Shown here one piece after another: positions 23,501 through 36,200 of a stretch of DNA of 64,000 nucleotides (position 1 is the first letter of the stretch; the number at the start of each line of letters is the position of its first letter). The notes below the pieces were generated by a model, which did no database searches, had not been told where the DNA came from, and saw only the letters and a program-made list of their open reading frames with translations. The stretch is from the NCBI GenBank assembly GCA_026686845.1, contig JAIVEN010000002.1, forward strand, positions 22,232,001 through 22,296,000, in the 5' to 3' direction. Source of the DNA: Adenanthera pavonina. Taxonomy: Eukaryota; Streptophyta; Magnoliopsida; Fabales; Fabaceae. A program made the translations under genes and the position numbers.

Positions 23501-26500
23501 TGTTACTTTATTGGGAAACCACTTTGCTTTCTGAATCTGACACTTCAATTTTGGAATGTGGCTCCCTGTACTGTTGTCTGCTGCTGAATTTTATTGAAGA
23601 TCTTTTTATGATATTCTTTCATCTGTGTTTACCTCATGATGTAGAAACATACGATCTATTCAACAACTATCATTAATAGTGAGTAATCCTTATTTCTCTG
23701 TTGTTAAGCCAATATTTCACACTCTTATGTGGGAAAGAAATTTGTTCATCTTACTAGATAGATCATAACTAGGATTCTCATATAATTCTTGACTTTCACT
23801 GATGATGGAATCATTGGGACCAATTTCGGGTTGATGTTGATTGTTATTACTTCCTAACGAGATAAAAGGGATTAATAAGGAGATTCTTAATTTCTCACAG
23901 TTATAAATCATCAGTTTGGCTGCCATCCAAAGTATGGGCAGCAGCACGCTTGAGGCTAACTCTTGATTTCATGTCAGTCTCTTCACATATTGTGTAGATT
24001 GAACTTATAGTTTGACTAGAATGGAAGTTTACACTGGACAAGAAATTATGGGTGTTTGTGCTGCTTGGCATCTTGTGGGTCAAGAACTTTTGTGTATGAT
24101 CTTGCATTTACTTATAGACTGATAGTTCTACTGTTGATGCATTGTTTTTGCCTATCCATTTTCAAAGAACAAATACAAGATTTGACCAGAGATTATGTTA
24201 TATATACTTGTGACTTCCTAAAACCTTTATGCATGGAATAGGCCTGACGTGCTTTTTGTTATATTGTCAGGGGCATCTATGATGCTGGCAGAGTTAGCAA
24301 TAGAGGCTGGTGTGCCTAATGGTGTGTTAAATATTGTTCATGGTACAAATGTAAGAATTCAGTTTGATATTTTCTGTTTCTATTGACCTGTTGTTATAAT
24401 CCTGTGATATTGTGATGTTTCTATGAGTTGTACGCTGATGGATTTTTGTCATTAATCATTTGATGTTGTGGGCGGGTATCTGGGCTTTATAGAGCCCAAT
24501 AGCTAAGCCCATCTTAAAAGAACCAATCTGGGACTAGGATTTGAAAATTGGTGGGTTCTAATCTAGGGTAGATCTAAAAAGAATAAATCTGGTTTTTGAG
24601 AGAAAACAATTGTGATGTTGTCTTTCAAAGAAACTAAAGCCCACATATGAACATAACCAAATATTGACCATAATAACCTTAACTGTAGATGATTCAGTTA
24701 GGTCTTGGACTATTAAAATTGGTCTTATAGTTTTAACTGAAGTAAATAGTGGAATTGGATTCATTAATCTTCAAGCCTAAGACTTTATTTATTCTTTTTA
24801 TTTTTTGGGTAATTTGAACTTTGAAGATTTAAAAAATGTACCACACTACCTGCATGCCACTCTTGCCACTTGAGTTAAGATCAGATGGCTAAGCCTTCTT
24901 GATTTTACTTCTGCCTGCATCATTATTCTCTTGCTTTGAATTGGGCAGGACATTGTCAATGCTATCTGTGATGATGGCGATATCAAGGCTATTTCATTTG
25001 TTGGTGCAAAAGCTGTAAGTCATTCCTGTGTATAATGATTTGAGAGAGTAATATGTTTACATTAAGCCTCAGCTTGAGTGACAGTTCATCCATATTTGAG
25101 AAGCACTTTATTTTTATTAAAGTTTCAAAAAGTCATCTGAAAGAATTAATTAGACAAACTTATTGTTAAGAAAGGCATATTTTATGGTGATTCTAGCACA
25201 ATCAGATGTTACTTTATGTATTAATGATTGAAGCTATGCTCCACCATTGGGCTTTTTCATTCTTGAATCTCAATTTATGTTTATTGGGATTCATAATTAC
25301 AATTAGTGTGGTTTGCATGAATGCTATATAAAGATCCTAATCTTCTTTATATAGTTGTTGAGAACTTGAGATGTGTTTGGGAGTATTGGGTAAGTTGTTT
25401 GTCATATTATTAGTTAAATTACATGATAAATGGTCAGTATCATGTGCACCATTTGAGAGCCTTCTGTGAATAAAATCTCTCTTTTTTTCTTACTTTCTGC
25501 TTAGCATTTCTTATTGATTTATTTCATGGATTGGGCCAATATTTAGTAATTATTTTACACTTTGTCCCATACAGGCCGGTTCATATGTATATGCCAGATC
25601 AATGGCTGAAGGAAGACGTGTTCAGGTAATTTCTGTGCTTTTGCTCTGGTAACAAAGTTGCAGTTCCTTTCATGAGCTATGTGTTACTCTTCACCCGATG
25701 CAGTAGTTGAAGTCAATGTAAAATGGCTGGTTGGCTATTGTCCAGTCCAATATTGGAGCAAAAAATCATGCCGTTGTAATGCCTGACGCAAGAGTGGATG
25801 CCACTTTGAAAGTCCTAGTTGCAGCTGGTTTAGGTGCTGCTGGACAAAAGTTCACAGCCCTGAGTGCTCTTATTTTTGTTGGATGTTTCAATCAATGGTA
25901 TTATGTTCTGTCTCCTCTATGTAGAAACTATTTCAAGCCATTTTGGATCTTTTGAAGTGGTGATATCCATTAAGTCTTGAAGTTTAACTTTGTGTTAATA
26001 TCTAAGTTCAAGTTATAAATATGGAAAGAGGTTGCATGCAATCTTAGCCAACATGTTTTGTCTTCTCATCAACTCCTGGGCTGCATTGGTCATCTGGGCC
26101 AACTGAGTTCCAACAAGTTTTGACAAGATGAAAATATCTGGCAGAACCTATTTGGGCATTATGCCGTGCTTAGAGTTCAAATGGTCTGATGGTTGGGTAG
26201 TATGATGAAAAGACATATTTATTAGTGCACACAAATTATTGGTAGAATAAAGTTATGAGGTGATTTTAGGAGGACATGATTCTTTTGCTTCTTTACTAAC
26301 GCCTGCATTTCTGTCATGTATCCCTTTTAGCTTATATTTTGGATTTATGATACTAAAATCTCCATAAGTGATGATTAGAGAAATGTTTTATTATCTAAAT
26401 CCTAGTCTAGCATGAATGATAATAAAGCTTGTGGGGGCGTTACTCCAGTTACTGGTTCAAATCTTGATGATACCTTGACCTATTTGAAAGTTCTTGGCGC

Positions 26501-29012
26501 TTGAATATTAGGAAGTTACATCTTTTGAGGTGCGGTATATCATTCAAGTATGAGGGTCAGTCAGCCTTTTCTTTCAAGGTTGCCTTTCATATCTTTCTAT
26601 AAAGTACTAAACTATTCAAATTTCCGGTTTTCCCTGTCTATCTTGTTCAGTGTATGTGCTTGCGTACATTTACATGTATGTTTGCATGTGTCCTAGTCTC
26701 AATTTTGCTTTTACATTTTATCTATTATTTTCTATGAGTAATTCAAGTTTCTCTTATATCCTGCACTGATTTACTAATGGTGCAGCTTTTTTAAGATTTG
26801 ATTGATAGACAACATAGTTATTTTAACATAATGAATTTTTGTTATGTTTTTCTTCTTCCAGGGAAGACAAACTGGTAGAGCATGCTAAAGCACTCAAGGT
26901 AAATGCGGGAACAGAACCATGTACAGACATTGGTCCAGTTATTAATAAAGAGGTGTGCATCCCATCTGAAATTCTTTATAAAATCAAGTGTGATTGGTGT
27001 TTGAAAAATGATTGAGAAGGAAAAAAATGACATAACAATATCATCTAATGAATTGCAAGCTTTTGACCTTTTTGTCAATCGTAAATATCTATCATATTGT
27101 GTTCATCTGGAGAGCTTTGATATGACCTTTCGATCATTTTACACTCTTGAGATTGGTTATAATTTAATGATTTTTATATTCTTCATTCATGACAGGCAAA
27201 GGAACACACGGGCAACTTGATTAATATAGCGGTGGAATCTGGTGCAAAACTTGTTCTTGACGGAAGAAATACTGTGGTATCTTCTTGTCTCTGGATAAGA
27301 ACTAAGTTTTCTTTTGGTGATTGCACTATGGTTGCTTAAATTAAAAGAGATAGACTTGTTTATGTGTTGGAGGGAAAGAAAAGAGGGAATACATGATAAT
27401 CCATGCAAAAGTTGGCATATTTACCAATGATAAATGGAAAAGTTGGCATATTTACCAATAATAAATGGAAAAGGAGACTGGTGAAGTTTTTTTCGTCGAA
27501 ACTTACTACTGTATTATGAGTTGTCATCATGGTTGATTGGCTGAGTTGATAACTCAATCAGGCAATTGAAAACCTAGCTGGTGTTTGTCTTACAGAAATT
27601 CAAGCTTGATATCAAATACCACAGGGCATGATTGGCATTCTTTCAGTGGACCGTGTTCTGATTTTTATTCTCTCTCTCTCTCTCTCTCTTCTCTTGCTTC
27701 CCCGATAACCCTGGCTGCAGACTTTACAATATAAAGCTAAATTAACAGATTATATTATGAGGTTATACGTGGGCTACTTATAAGTTTAATGCTATATTGA
27801 TTTGCGGCTTTAAGTTCATAGTTGGATTATACTTCTTAATTACTGGGATGTTGGTTTCTCATAGGTTCCTGGATATGAATATGGAAACTTCATTGGCCCA
27901 ACTATCTTATCTAATGTCACAGTTAACATGGAGTGCTACAAGGTATTTAAAATTATATTCTCAGAATAAAATTCAGGTTCTTCATGGGATACTAATGAAA
28001 TTCTGTTGCCCTGCCGCTGCTTATATAACCTCTCATCATGTTTTTGTGCAGGAGGAAATTATGGGTCCAGTTCTTCTTTGCATGCAGGTTTTATAAAATC
28101 TCCTTTATCTTGTGATGAATAAATTGCGGCTCTGTTCTAAAGTGTTAAGATATGTTATTCTTGATGCCCAGGTTAACAGCATAGAAGAGGCCATAAACAT
28201 CATCAACGGAAACAAGTGCTACAGAATTTAACTTCTCTTGGGCTTCTTCTCTCTTTCTTAATCCATATCTTTCGTATGTTTTTTATAGCATTATTTCATC
28301 ATCTTACAGATATGGTAATGGAGCTTCTATATTTACATCTTCTGGGACAGCTGCAAGGAAATTCCAGACTGAGATTGAAGTTAGGCAGGTAAAAATCGGT
28401 CATCTCTATGTTGACCTAATTGTTACGCATGATTTTGAGTGACATCTCCATCTAATCTGAATTCAAATATGCTGATGAATCATATGATTTATCTTGGAAT
28501 GTATGTTATCATATTTCTTATAAACCCCGGAAATTCTTCTAAAGTAATCTTATCTGTTCATAATTGATAGAGAGCTTCGTTGTTATTATGCATAATGTTT
28601 TATTAGACGCACATAAGGAATTGATAGACACCCATGCAACGTCATGTAGAGTAGTTTGGTTATGTTTATTCCTTAAACTTTACGTGTAGATTTATTATTT
28701 TCTGATACAAGTTGAATCTGATTTGAGTCAGGTTGGCATAAATGTTCCAATTTCCGTTTCACTGCCCTTTTCGTCATTTATAAGCTCCAAGCCATCTATT
28801 GCTGGTGATTTAAACTTTGACGGTAAAATACCGTTTAAACCTAGCTTCAGCTGACTTATACCCAGACGTGTTGCTTATCTGATTCTTCTGTAACTTCCTG
28901 ACCTGCAGGCAGGGCTGGACTTCAGTTTTACACCCAGATTAAGACAGTGACTCAACTATGGAAAGACTCATTAGATAAGGATGAATCAACTCTTGGGATG
29001 CATTGCTCTTAG
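20511..29012 (+). CDS. ALDH6 (methylmalonate-semialdehyde dehydrogenase)-like module, catalytic Cys lost
   Basis: After LKPP (20511-20522), 17 exons encode 494 residues matching ALDH6 along its whole length: 20965-21036, 21122-21283, 21363-21441, 21536-21690, 23125-23188, 24271-24350, 24949-25014, 25575-25625, 25746-25897, 26862-26952, 27196-27276, 27865-27942, 28052-28087, 28172-28215, 28310-28388, 28732-28822, 28909-29012. All junctions are GT-AG and in phase. True ALDH6 enzymes act in mitochondria, making acyl-CoA from methylmalonate or malonate semialdehyde in valine and pyrimidine breakdown. Here the nucleophile motif GQRCMALS reads GQKFTALS, so the essential Cys is Phe. The NAD-site motif EEIFGPV reads EEIMGPV, and FVGSN reads FVGAK. 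No transit peptide is visible; instead the frame continues upstream, through a TAG, into a FAR1 module. It is either a pseudoenzyme module or a decaying gene. A weak donor (AA|GTGCTA) closes exon 28172-28215. Confidence 0.85.
27411..27474. repeat. Two-copy tandem repeat in ALDH intron
   Basis: A unit of about 31 bp containing AAAGTTGGCATATTTACCAA followed by a TGATAAATGG-type end occurs twice in direct succession inside the intron between the exons ending at 27276 and starting at 27865. A CT dinucleotide run lies downstream near 27670-27690. There is no sign of function. Confidence 0.6.
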
Positions 29013-29889
29013 GTGCCCCTTCAAATGGGAACCTTCTGTTCCTATAAATGACCTCATCTTTAGATGCCGCCAAGCAAATGAACAATTCATTGAAAGTGGA
29101 TCTACTTTTGATAAATAGTTGATTGATTTGCTTGGAGGCATATAAAGTGCTATGTTCTTTAGTCAGTTAAGTTAAAACTGAACTGCCAGGATGGGTATGC
29201 AACCATTCAGTACAGCTGACTACATGAGCACTTTCTTCTTCCCTGGCATTCCTGCAGGCCCTGTATATAGCTGCATAGGATGGGTCTTGACCCCATACTC
29301 CCCCTCTGGTTCAAGTAAATCACAAAGTTGTAGAATAGCTTTCAAGCAACTCTTCAAATTTCTATGCCATCCAAATTGATGTTGCATTGGCCAAAAAAAA
29401 AAAATGATGTTGAATGTTTCCTTTCAAGTCTAACACGTGTATATAGGTTTATAAGAATTTTTTTCCCCTTATAATAGTGGGTTTACAAGACTTCATCACT
29501 CAGGTATTGCTACCAAGGCTGGGGGAAGCATGTATTCTCCGAAGGAACTCCTTAGCTGTACGTGTAGCTGTTTTAGGTATTTGCAAATTGCCTATAAGCT
29601 AATCTTCAACTTAATGGTGTGAATATGAACCAGTGGGGGAGTAGAGGCATCCTATTAAATAATTACACGAGAGTTTATCCTTTTAAGATAGTCTGGGCAG
29701 ATGATTTCGATTTGGATAGAGTTTGGATGTACCTCTTATTATTATATCCCAAGCAAATGCCAATGCGTTAATTCAAACAACAAATCATCAATATAAAATA
29801 TAAAAAGTTTAAAGTAATATATTATTATGAATAGTGTAATTCATTACAGACTTTGTGCAAATATATGATCAAGTTTATTTTATATATTC
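29013..29889. other. Downstream of ALDH module; no gene
   Basis: This holds the 3' UTR of the ALDH-like transcript and intergenic sequence. The short open frame at 29191-29379 has no recognisable content and is not called. Confidence 0.4.
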
Positions 29890-31455
29890 TCTTTTTTTTT
29901 GGGTACAAAAGAGGGCAATGCCCAAAGTACAGAAATTACATACAGCTAGATGGGGATTGTAATCCCAATTTGTTTCTGTGAACTAGAGGTTCAGCATGAT
30001 CTGAAAACACATCTATAAAGGAGAATTTAGCTCTACACTGCAAGCTTCATTTAGCTAGACAAGCAGCTATTGAATTTCATTCTCTAGGAGAATAACTAGA
30101 ACAAATTTGCTAAGGCCAGCTCATCATATGCAAAATCTTCTGCATCATATTGCTGACCATTCCCTGTGTAGTCTTCCCTTGTTTCATATGTTCTATAATC
30201 AGCTTAGCATCAGCCTCAATGATAACATTCCTGAATCCCAACTGCCAAGCCACATCCATACCCCTTAAAACACCCCATTCCTCGGCTTCCAATGGAGAAC
30301 ACGACCCAAGGAGCTGTATAAACCCTCCTATCCAATTTCCCTCCAAGCCTCTTTGCACTCCTGCACATCCAGCTGCTGTACAATCAGCAGTGACAGCCCC
30401 ATCTGTGTTAACTTTTATCCAGTTGGCGTGGCTAGTGGTGGTGTCCATTTCTTGTTACCAACAGAAAGCTCACTGATCTTACTCATATTTAAAGCCTCAG
30501 TCTCCTGTATAAAATGCTGTCTACTTGTTAAAATGTTAAAGCAGGGTCATATGCTTCCACACCGCAACCCCCCAAGTCTGACTCCCCTTGACGTCAACAT
30601 TCTTGCCCACTTCCTCCTCAAGATTGATAAAGAACCAGTCCACTAAATTCAAAGTATAAAAAATGCCCCTGTAGTTTGGCTTTATTAAATCATCCCAAAC
30701 TTTTCTCGCATGAACACGGTCTCGTAATACATGCATAGTGTCTACTATCATCCCGTTACACCATTGACAGCATGGGTCACCACCATTCCATTTGCTTCTT
30801 CTATCATTAGTGTGAAGACGTCCTTGACAAGCAATCCATAGGAAGACTCTTACTCTTTCAGGACCTCTCCACTTCCAAGTAGTACGATAAAGCCGCTCTT
30901 CATTAGATTGAGGAAGAGGCACCAACATCTGATGCACTTTTAAGAGTGAAGGCACCGTCAGAACTCCCACCCCAGAACTTCTTATCGTCGGCATAAACTT
31001 CAGCAGGAGGTAGTTCAGCTACCGCCTGATTAATCACGGTTACTGGTAACAGACTCCTCATTCTTTGAAGATCCCATTCACCATTTAGAACCCAGTCTGA
31101 AACTGTACTCTCCAACTCGCTTTCAATCAGTCTCTGATCACAAACATGAGCAATTTCAAAATTATTAGTCAACCAGCTATCCGTGAAGAAATGCACAGAT
31201 TTACCATCTCTTACACGCCATTGAGTTGCATTAGACACAACATCTTCTTGTTGACAAATGAACTTCCATAAAGAGGAATCACCAGGTTTGGCAATCATCA
31301 CTTGCCTACCTCTCGGCTCCAAGTATTTCTTTTTAAGAACCTCCACCCAGAGCCCTAGATCTCCACTGGAAACTTTCCACGCAATCTTTGCACCACAAGC
31401 TCTATATTCTTTTTTAGTTGTAACGTCGATTGAAAATTTTCTAATCCCACCCTCA
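29890..31455 (-). mobile_element. 5'-truncated LINE (L1-type) relic: zf-RVT and RNase H
   Basis: Read on the minus strand, the C-terminal part of a plant non-LTR retrotransposon polyprotein is visible in broken frames: AWKVSSGDLGLWVEVLKKKY and the WRVRDG...FFTDSWL region, a zf-RVT domain (WKWRGPERVRVFLWIACQGR with the CxxC of CCQWCNG), then RNase H (WIKVNTDGA, with Asp in TDGA, and IIEADAKLI). A T-run at about 29890-29900 is the remnant poly(A) tail in this orientation. Upstream reverse transcriptase and endonuclease parts are missing and the frame is shifted between 30903 and 30994, so it is dead. It was present before the segmental duplication, since copy B has it too. Confidence 0.85.
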
Positions 31456-31555
31456 TCTTCCTAGTTTTTTTTAATCAACCCTTAATCTTCCTAGTCAAAA
31501 CTAAAGATTGAGTGGCAAATACTTCTTTCCTTGATGTAAATAAAAATAAATAATA

Positions 31556-31828
31556 CTCCCTCTGTTTCAAAATAATTGTCCAGTTAGAGCTATGCATGCA
31601 AATTAAAAAAATTGATAAATAATGTAAAAATTAACAAATTTTGATTATATTTTATTATAATACTTTTATTAATTATATATTACTATTTAATGCTTCTCTA
31701 TTCATTTATTATTATTGAAGGATAAATTTATAAAAAAATATTAATATTATGTCAAAAATTATAAAGTAACAATTGTTTTGAAATATAAAAAAAAATTCAA
31801 AATAACAATTATTTTAGAACAAAGAGAA
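31556..31828. mobile_element. Stowaway-like MITE, copy A
   Basis: The left end TA|CTCCCTCTGTTTCAAAATAA mirrors a right end that on the other strand reads TTCTCTTTGTTCTAAAATAA. The core is AT-rich and non-coding. The right TA target base pair is degraded to CA. The same element is present in copy B at about 48478-48751, so it inserted before the duplication. Confidence 0.6.
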
Positions 31829-32125
31829 CATGAGAAATCAGATTAAGGTAGGTATATGTTATTGGGTAGTGTGCCAGTAGCATGATAAATTTGAGATTTT
31901 TAGATTTTTTGTTCCTTTAAAATTTAAACATTACCCGAGTTAAAGCATGGCATAGTTTGTATAATTTAAAGTTAGTTATATTAGTCATAAATTATAATTA
32001 TAATTATAATTATAAATGGTACAATTTGTTATCAAATTTCATGCAATACACAAAAAGAAATGTCTAATTGAAATATAAATCCAAACTCTTATAAATACAA
32101 GTTGTCATGTTCATGAAAATATTAA

Positions 32126-32758
32126 GGAGAAATGACACTTAAGGACCAAGACTTTGAATTAATCTCATTTTAGGAAAATAATATTCAAAAATACCAAAAG
32201 ACCATAATTTTAAATTAATTAAAAATATAAATATGAAATGACCTAAATGCTATTGTTAAAACGTTTTACACTCAACATCTTCTTTTTACTACTCTTTTTC
32301 ATAAATTTAACACTGAACATCCCCAATTTTACACTGAACACATTATGAAATATGAGTATAAAATTGAGGAAGTTTAGTGTAAAATTCATGAAAAAGAGTA
32401 GTAAAAAATAGATGTAGAGTAGTAAAAAATGAAAGTTGAGTATAAAATTCTGAGATTTATCCAGTGTAAAATTGAGGGTCTTCAGTGTTAAATCGTGGAA
32501 TATGAGTAGTAAAATGTAATAGATGAGTGTAAAATTCTGAGAGTTGAATTCTTTATTGTATTCAGTGTAAAATTTGGGATGTTCAGTGTCAAATTTATGA
32601 AAAAGAGTAATAAAAAGCAGTTTAACAAGGGCATTTAAGTCATTTTATATTTACGTTTTTAATTAATTTGAAATCATGGTCCTTTTTTGGTATTTTTGAA
32701 TTTTGTGGTCTTAAAATAGGATTAATTCAAAGTCTTGGTCCTCAAGTGTCATTTCCCC
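32126..32758. mobile_element. Mutator-like MITE with long inverted repeats, only in copy A
   Basis: This is a 633 bp element with long inverted repeats of over 100 bp. The left end begins GGAGAAATGACACTTAAGGA and the right end, read in reverse, begins GGGGAAATGACACTTGAGGA. The flanks are AAATATTAA (32117-32125) and AAAAATTAA (32759-32767), an 8-of-9 match. The orthologous site in copy B has a single AAATGTTAA (49042-49050) and no element. Long inverted repeats with a 9 bp duplication are typical of Mutator-type MITEs. The centre is made of short repeats around AGTGTAAAATTGAGG and AAAAAGAGTAGTAAAA. Confidence 0.85.
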
Positions 32759-32844
32759 AAAAATTAATTCAAATCAAGTCAATGAACATGTTACTTGGTT
32801 GAATTAACTTGGTATCAAGTAAAATTTGACTAGAACATAATCAT

Positions 32845-32925
32845 ATATATAAAAGATCTAATTAGTAAGGATACAATTCATATCTCATAAAAGTGTGGGT
32901 TCAAATCTCATTATCAATGTAAAAA
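32845..32925 (+). mobile_element. Possible tRNA-derived SINE fragment
   Basis: TAGTAAGGATA followed about 30 bases later by GGTTCAAATCTC (about 32898-32909) resembles the A and B boxes of a Pol III promoter as seen in the tRNA-related head of plant SINEs. Copy B has the same stretch near 49140-49200. No clear tail or target duplication was found. Confidence 0.3.
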
Positions 32926-33230
32926 CATCATTAGTGGGTAATTTACAAAAACCTCCATGAGCACTTATTAAGTCTTAAAACCTGCCCTAATCTCGATGAA
33001 TCCTCTCGTAACCAACATGTCTAAACTTTTAAAAATTAAAAAAAAAAAGAACAAAATCACATATACTATGTGACTACATGTAGTTTCAACTTGAACACAA
33101 GGTCCGACCTCTAGAATCCTCGCAACCAAAATAGCCCATGCAGGCATCAACTAACAGAAATCTAAAGCACAGGACTCTTACTACCTAGGATCCATACAGA
33201 TATTGACTTTGATCAAGTGCTTCCTGCCCT

Positions 33231-36200
33231 TTAAGTGAGAGAAGTCATGTCAGCTTCACCAGTGCAGTTCACATTACAAATATCACATCTTAATATGAAT
33301 TTGTTCATTCCCACTGATGTTGCAACGTTCTTCTGCAATTCCTGCACCTTGGTAGTGGCATGAACACCTTGGCTTTTATTTTCCTGATCTACAGTTGACT
33401 TTGGCTTATAATAATATTTTTGCACATTTACAGTTCCAACATTCTTCTGCTCTATTTTTGAATGGTGATTGGCTGTGATCTTCTGTTCTACTGCATTTGA
33501 AGTATTGATCATCTTCTCCGGTTCTCCATTTGACTTACCATTCTTCTTCACGAAAACTTTCACTGCAACAAGCTGGTTTTTTGCTTTCAGTGCTTCGCAA
33601 GCAGCCTTATGCATCCTTCCTTGCAGGTGGGAATTTAAATCAGCCTCCGAAGTTGTTGTCAACTGGCATATGGCATAAGTCCACTCTTTCTGTACATTCT
33701 TAGATCCAGAAATCTGAGGAGATGCTCCACCTTCTGTTTTTGTCATCGCCATTCCTTCGTTTTTTGCTATGGCAGATGATGTGTTCTTATTTGATTTGAG
33801 GCTCCACAAAGCTGTATTAGCCTGCAATGTTGAAGACTTGGCATAGAGTTGAAGATTAGTGAAAATCAACCTGATAAGAGTGAAAGCATACACATTTAGT
33901 CTTTTTTTTTAATGTAGTTTCTAAAACTAAGTATTGGTTAGTGATGGATACATAGAACAGGAGAATTTATACCCAAGTACTCTTCTCAAGCTAGAATACA
34001 AATATATAAGAGTAAATTACACGGACGTCCCTTAAGTTTCACTGAAATTATATGGGCTTTTCTATTATTTCAAAATCTACATAGACTTCTCTTAAAAACA
34101 AAAGTTAAAATACATAAAACCATTTTTGAATTTTTCTAAAATTACATAAATATCTTCTTTATGTTAAAATATAAATATCTCTTTTACTTTCTAGAAAAAA
34201 TTGTGTAAATTTTAAAAATTTGTATAGTTTTAGCAGAAGTGGAAAGTTCTATATAATTTACTAAATGTACAATTATTTGGTGTTCCACTAATACAAATTT
34301 TAACAAATTGAACATATTGCCAAAAATTCCTTTTGTACATGAAGAAGCAGAGCATTGAATTTAAAACCTCCTACCTTTTACTCACACTCCTCATGACTTG
34401 ATCACACCCTGTGGGTTCTTCCAATAATGTATATTAGTTGTTCGGCATCACTTTGTTTTCACTTCAATTTTTTTTTGGCAATCAAAAGAAAAGGGGAAAA
34501 ATTCCCAACAACTAAAAATATTAACATACCCAATTTATTTGCGAAAAAATAACTTTAGCATGACTTAAGAGTAAAAAACAATTTAACTTTTATTAGGAAA
34601 ACCCTATTTTTTGAGTTCAAGATGATAAGAAATCTTGCTTGCCTTGAGGAATTTCCTCTTTTTCAATCATCTCCAAATCTTTGATGTCTTTTTGTTCCCT
34701 GTGAAGCCTAGCCTTATTTGTCTGCACAAGAAAATTAGCTCCTTCAGAAAATTGTAAATGATATATCACCACTGCTAAAAAAAGAAAACAAACTAATTCT
34801 TGCCTTTCATCTATCAAATACATCAACCCAGAAAAAGTTTCATTTCTTTCATGTTTAAAACTAGCAATAACAAGACAAGAATTGCATAAGAAATTCACCT
34901 GCTGTATTTCATTCTTCTTTGTGATAGCAACTGTTTTTATTGTTTCTACATCAAGATTTGGTGCTGCGTTCTTCAATAGAAGAAAAAGATAACTGGCTTA
35001 ATTCTTCAGCAATCAAGATTCAAATAAAACAAAAAAATTAGGCAATTCAAATGAAAGGGGTAGTGAGTACATTTGAACTCAAACCACATATTTGTAGACT
35101 AAAACTAGTGTGTGACCTTTTTTTTTTGGCAACAAGTATGCAACCCTTGTTTTCCTAAAACACATTTAAGAATGAGTTTAATATACTCGTTTTAACCCAA
35201 GTATCTTGAATTTCAGGTGATATCTAAGAAGCCTGTGTTTTTTTACATTGGTATCTGGGATATGCTCAGAGTCTTCCAAAATAACAAGAGGCATAAGCAT
35301 AACAAGACACAATTTCACATAACACCACTTTGTTATCTTCCATAAAATACCAATGAATGCATGATAAGAATTACATGAAAAATTCACCTGGTGTATTTCA
35401 TTCTTCTCTGCAGTTGGAGCTGCTTTTTTTGTTTCGGCATCAAGACTTTGCTCTGTGTTCTACAATAGAAGAAAAGGATAATTGCCTTAATTCTTCAGTA
35501 ATCAAGATTCACGAAATAAGTAGTAAACTTGAGTGAAAACGGTGGTGAGTATTTGTTAACTCAAACAACCCATTTATAGATTAAACCAGCATGCAACCCT
35601 CGTCACATATTTAGAGACAAAAAACTGGCTTTCCTCAAGCACTTTTAAGAAGGCATTAGATATACTCATTCTATCCCGAGTATCTTGAATTTCAGATGGT
35701 ATCTATGATACCACTGTTTTGGTATACCGGCATCCAAACAACCCAAGTATCCAGAATAGCCAGAGGTATCGGATGACACCATTTCAAATCAGACCACTTT
35801 TAGCATTGTTATCTTTTATGAAGTACCAATTGTATGGTTTTCTTGAAAACTTTCTATTTTTATATCTAACACGAAAATATTAAATAACAATGTAGCAAAC
35901 ATCTCCTAACCCTTTGTTATAGCAGAGAATACATTTTTAGCTCTTGAACTCCAATCCATCTATATGCCCCCCACACACGCACATGGTGATTTATACCTTG
36001 CTAGCAATGAGTTTCTCTAAGGCTTCAGTTCCATTCACTGTTATATATTTCTCAACCTGCATTAGAAAGTCTTCTTTCTTCACAAATCTATTTTTTCCAG
36101 TTTCTAAATTTGCTCATGATTACATGTAGATTCATGTAGATACATGACCGAATCAGCTGATTGTAGACATAAGAAGCTCTTCCAAAGTCTGGTATCATGA

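Noticed and set aside
30150..30646. Forward frames overlapping the LINE relic (and 47275-47568 in copy B)
   Set aside because: They are antisense shadows of the RNase H and zf-RVT coding strand.
33998..34260. Sequence resembling a transposon end (TAAATTACACGGACGTCCCT)
   Set aside because: I could not find a matching opposite end or target duplication, and it is shared by both copies.
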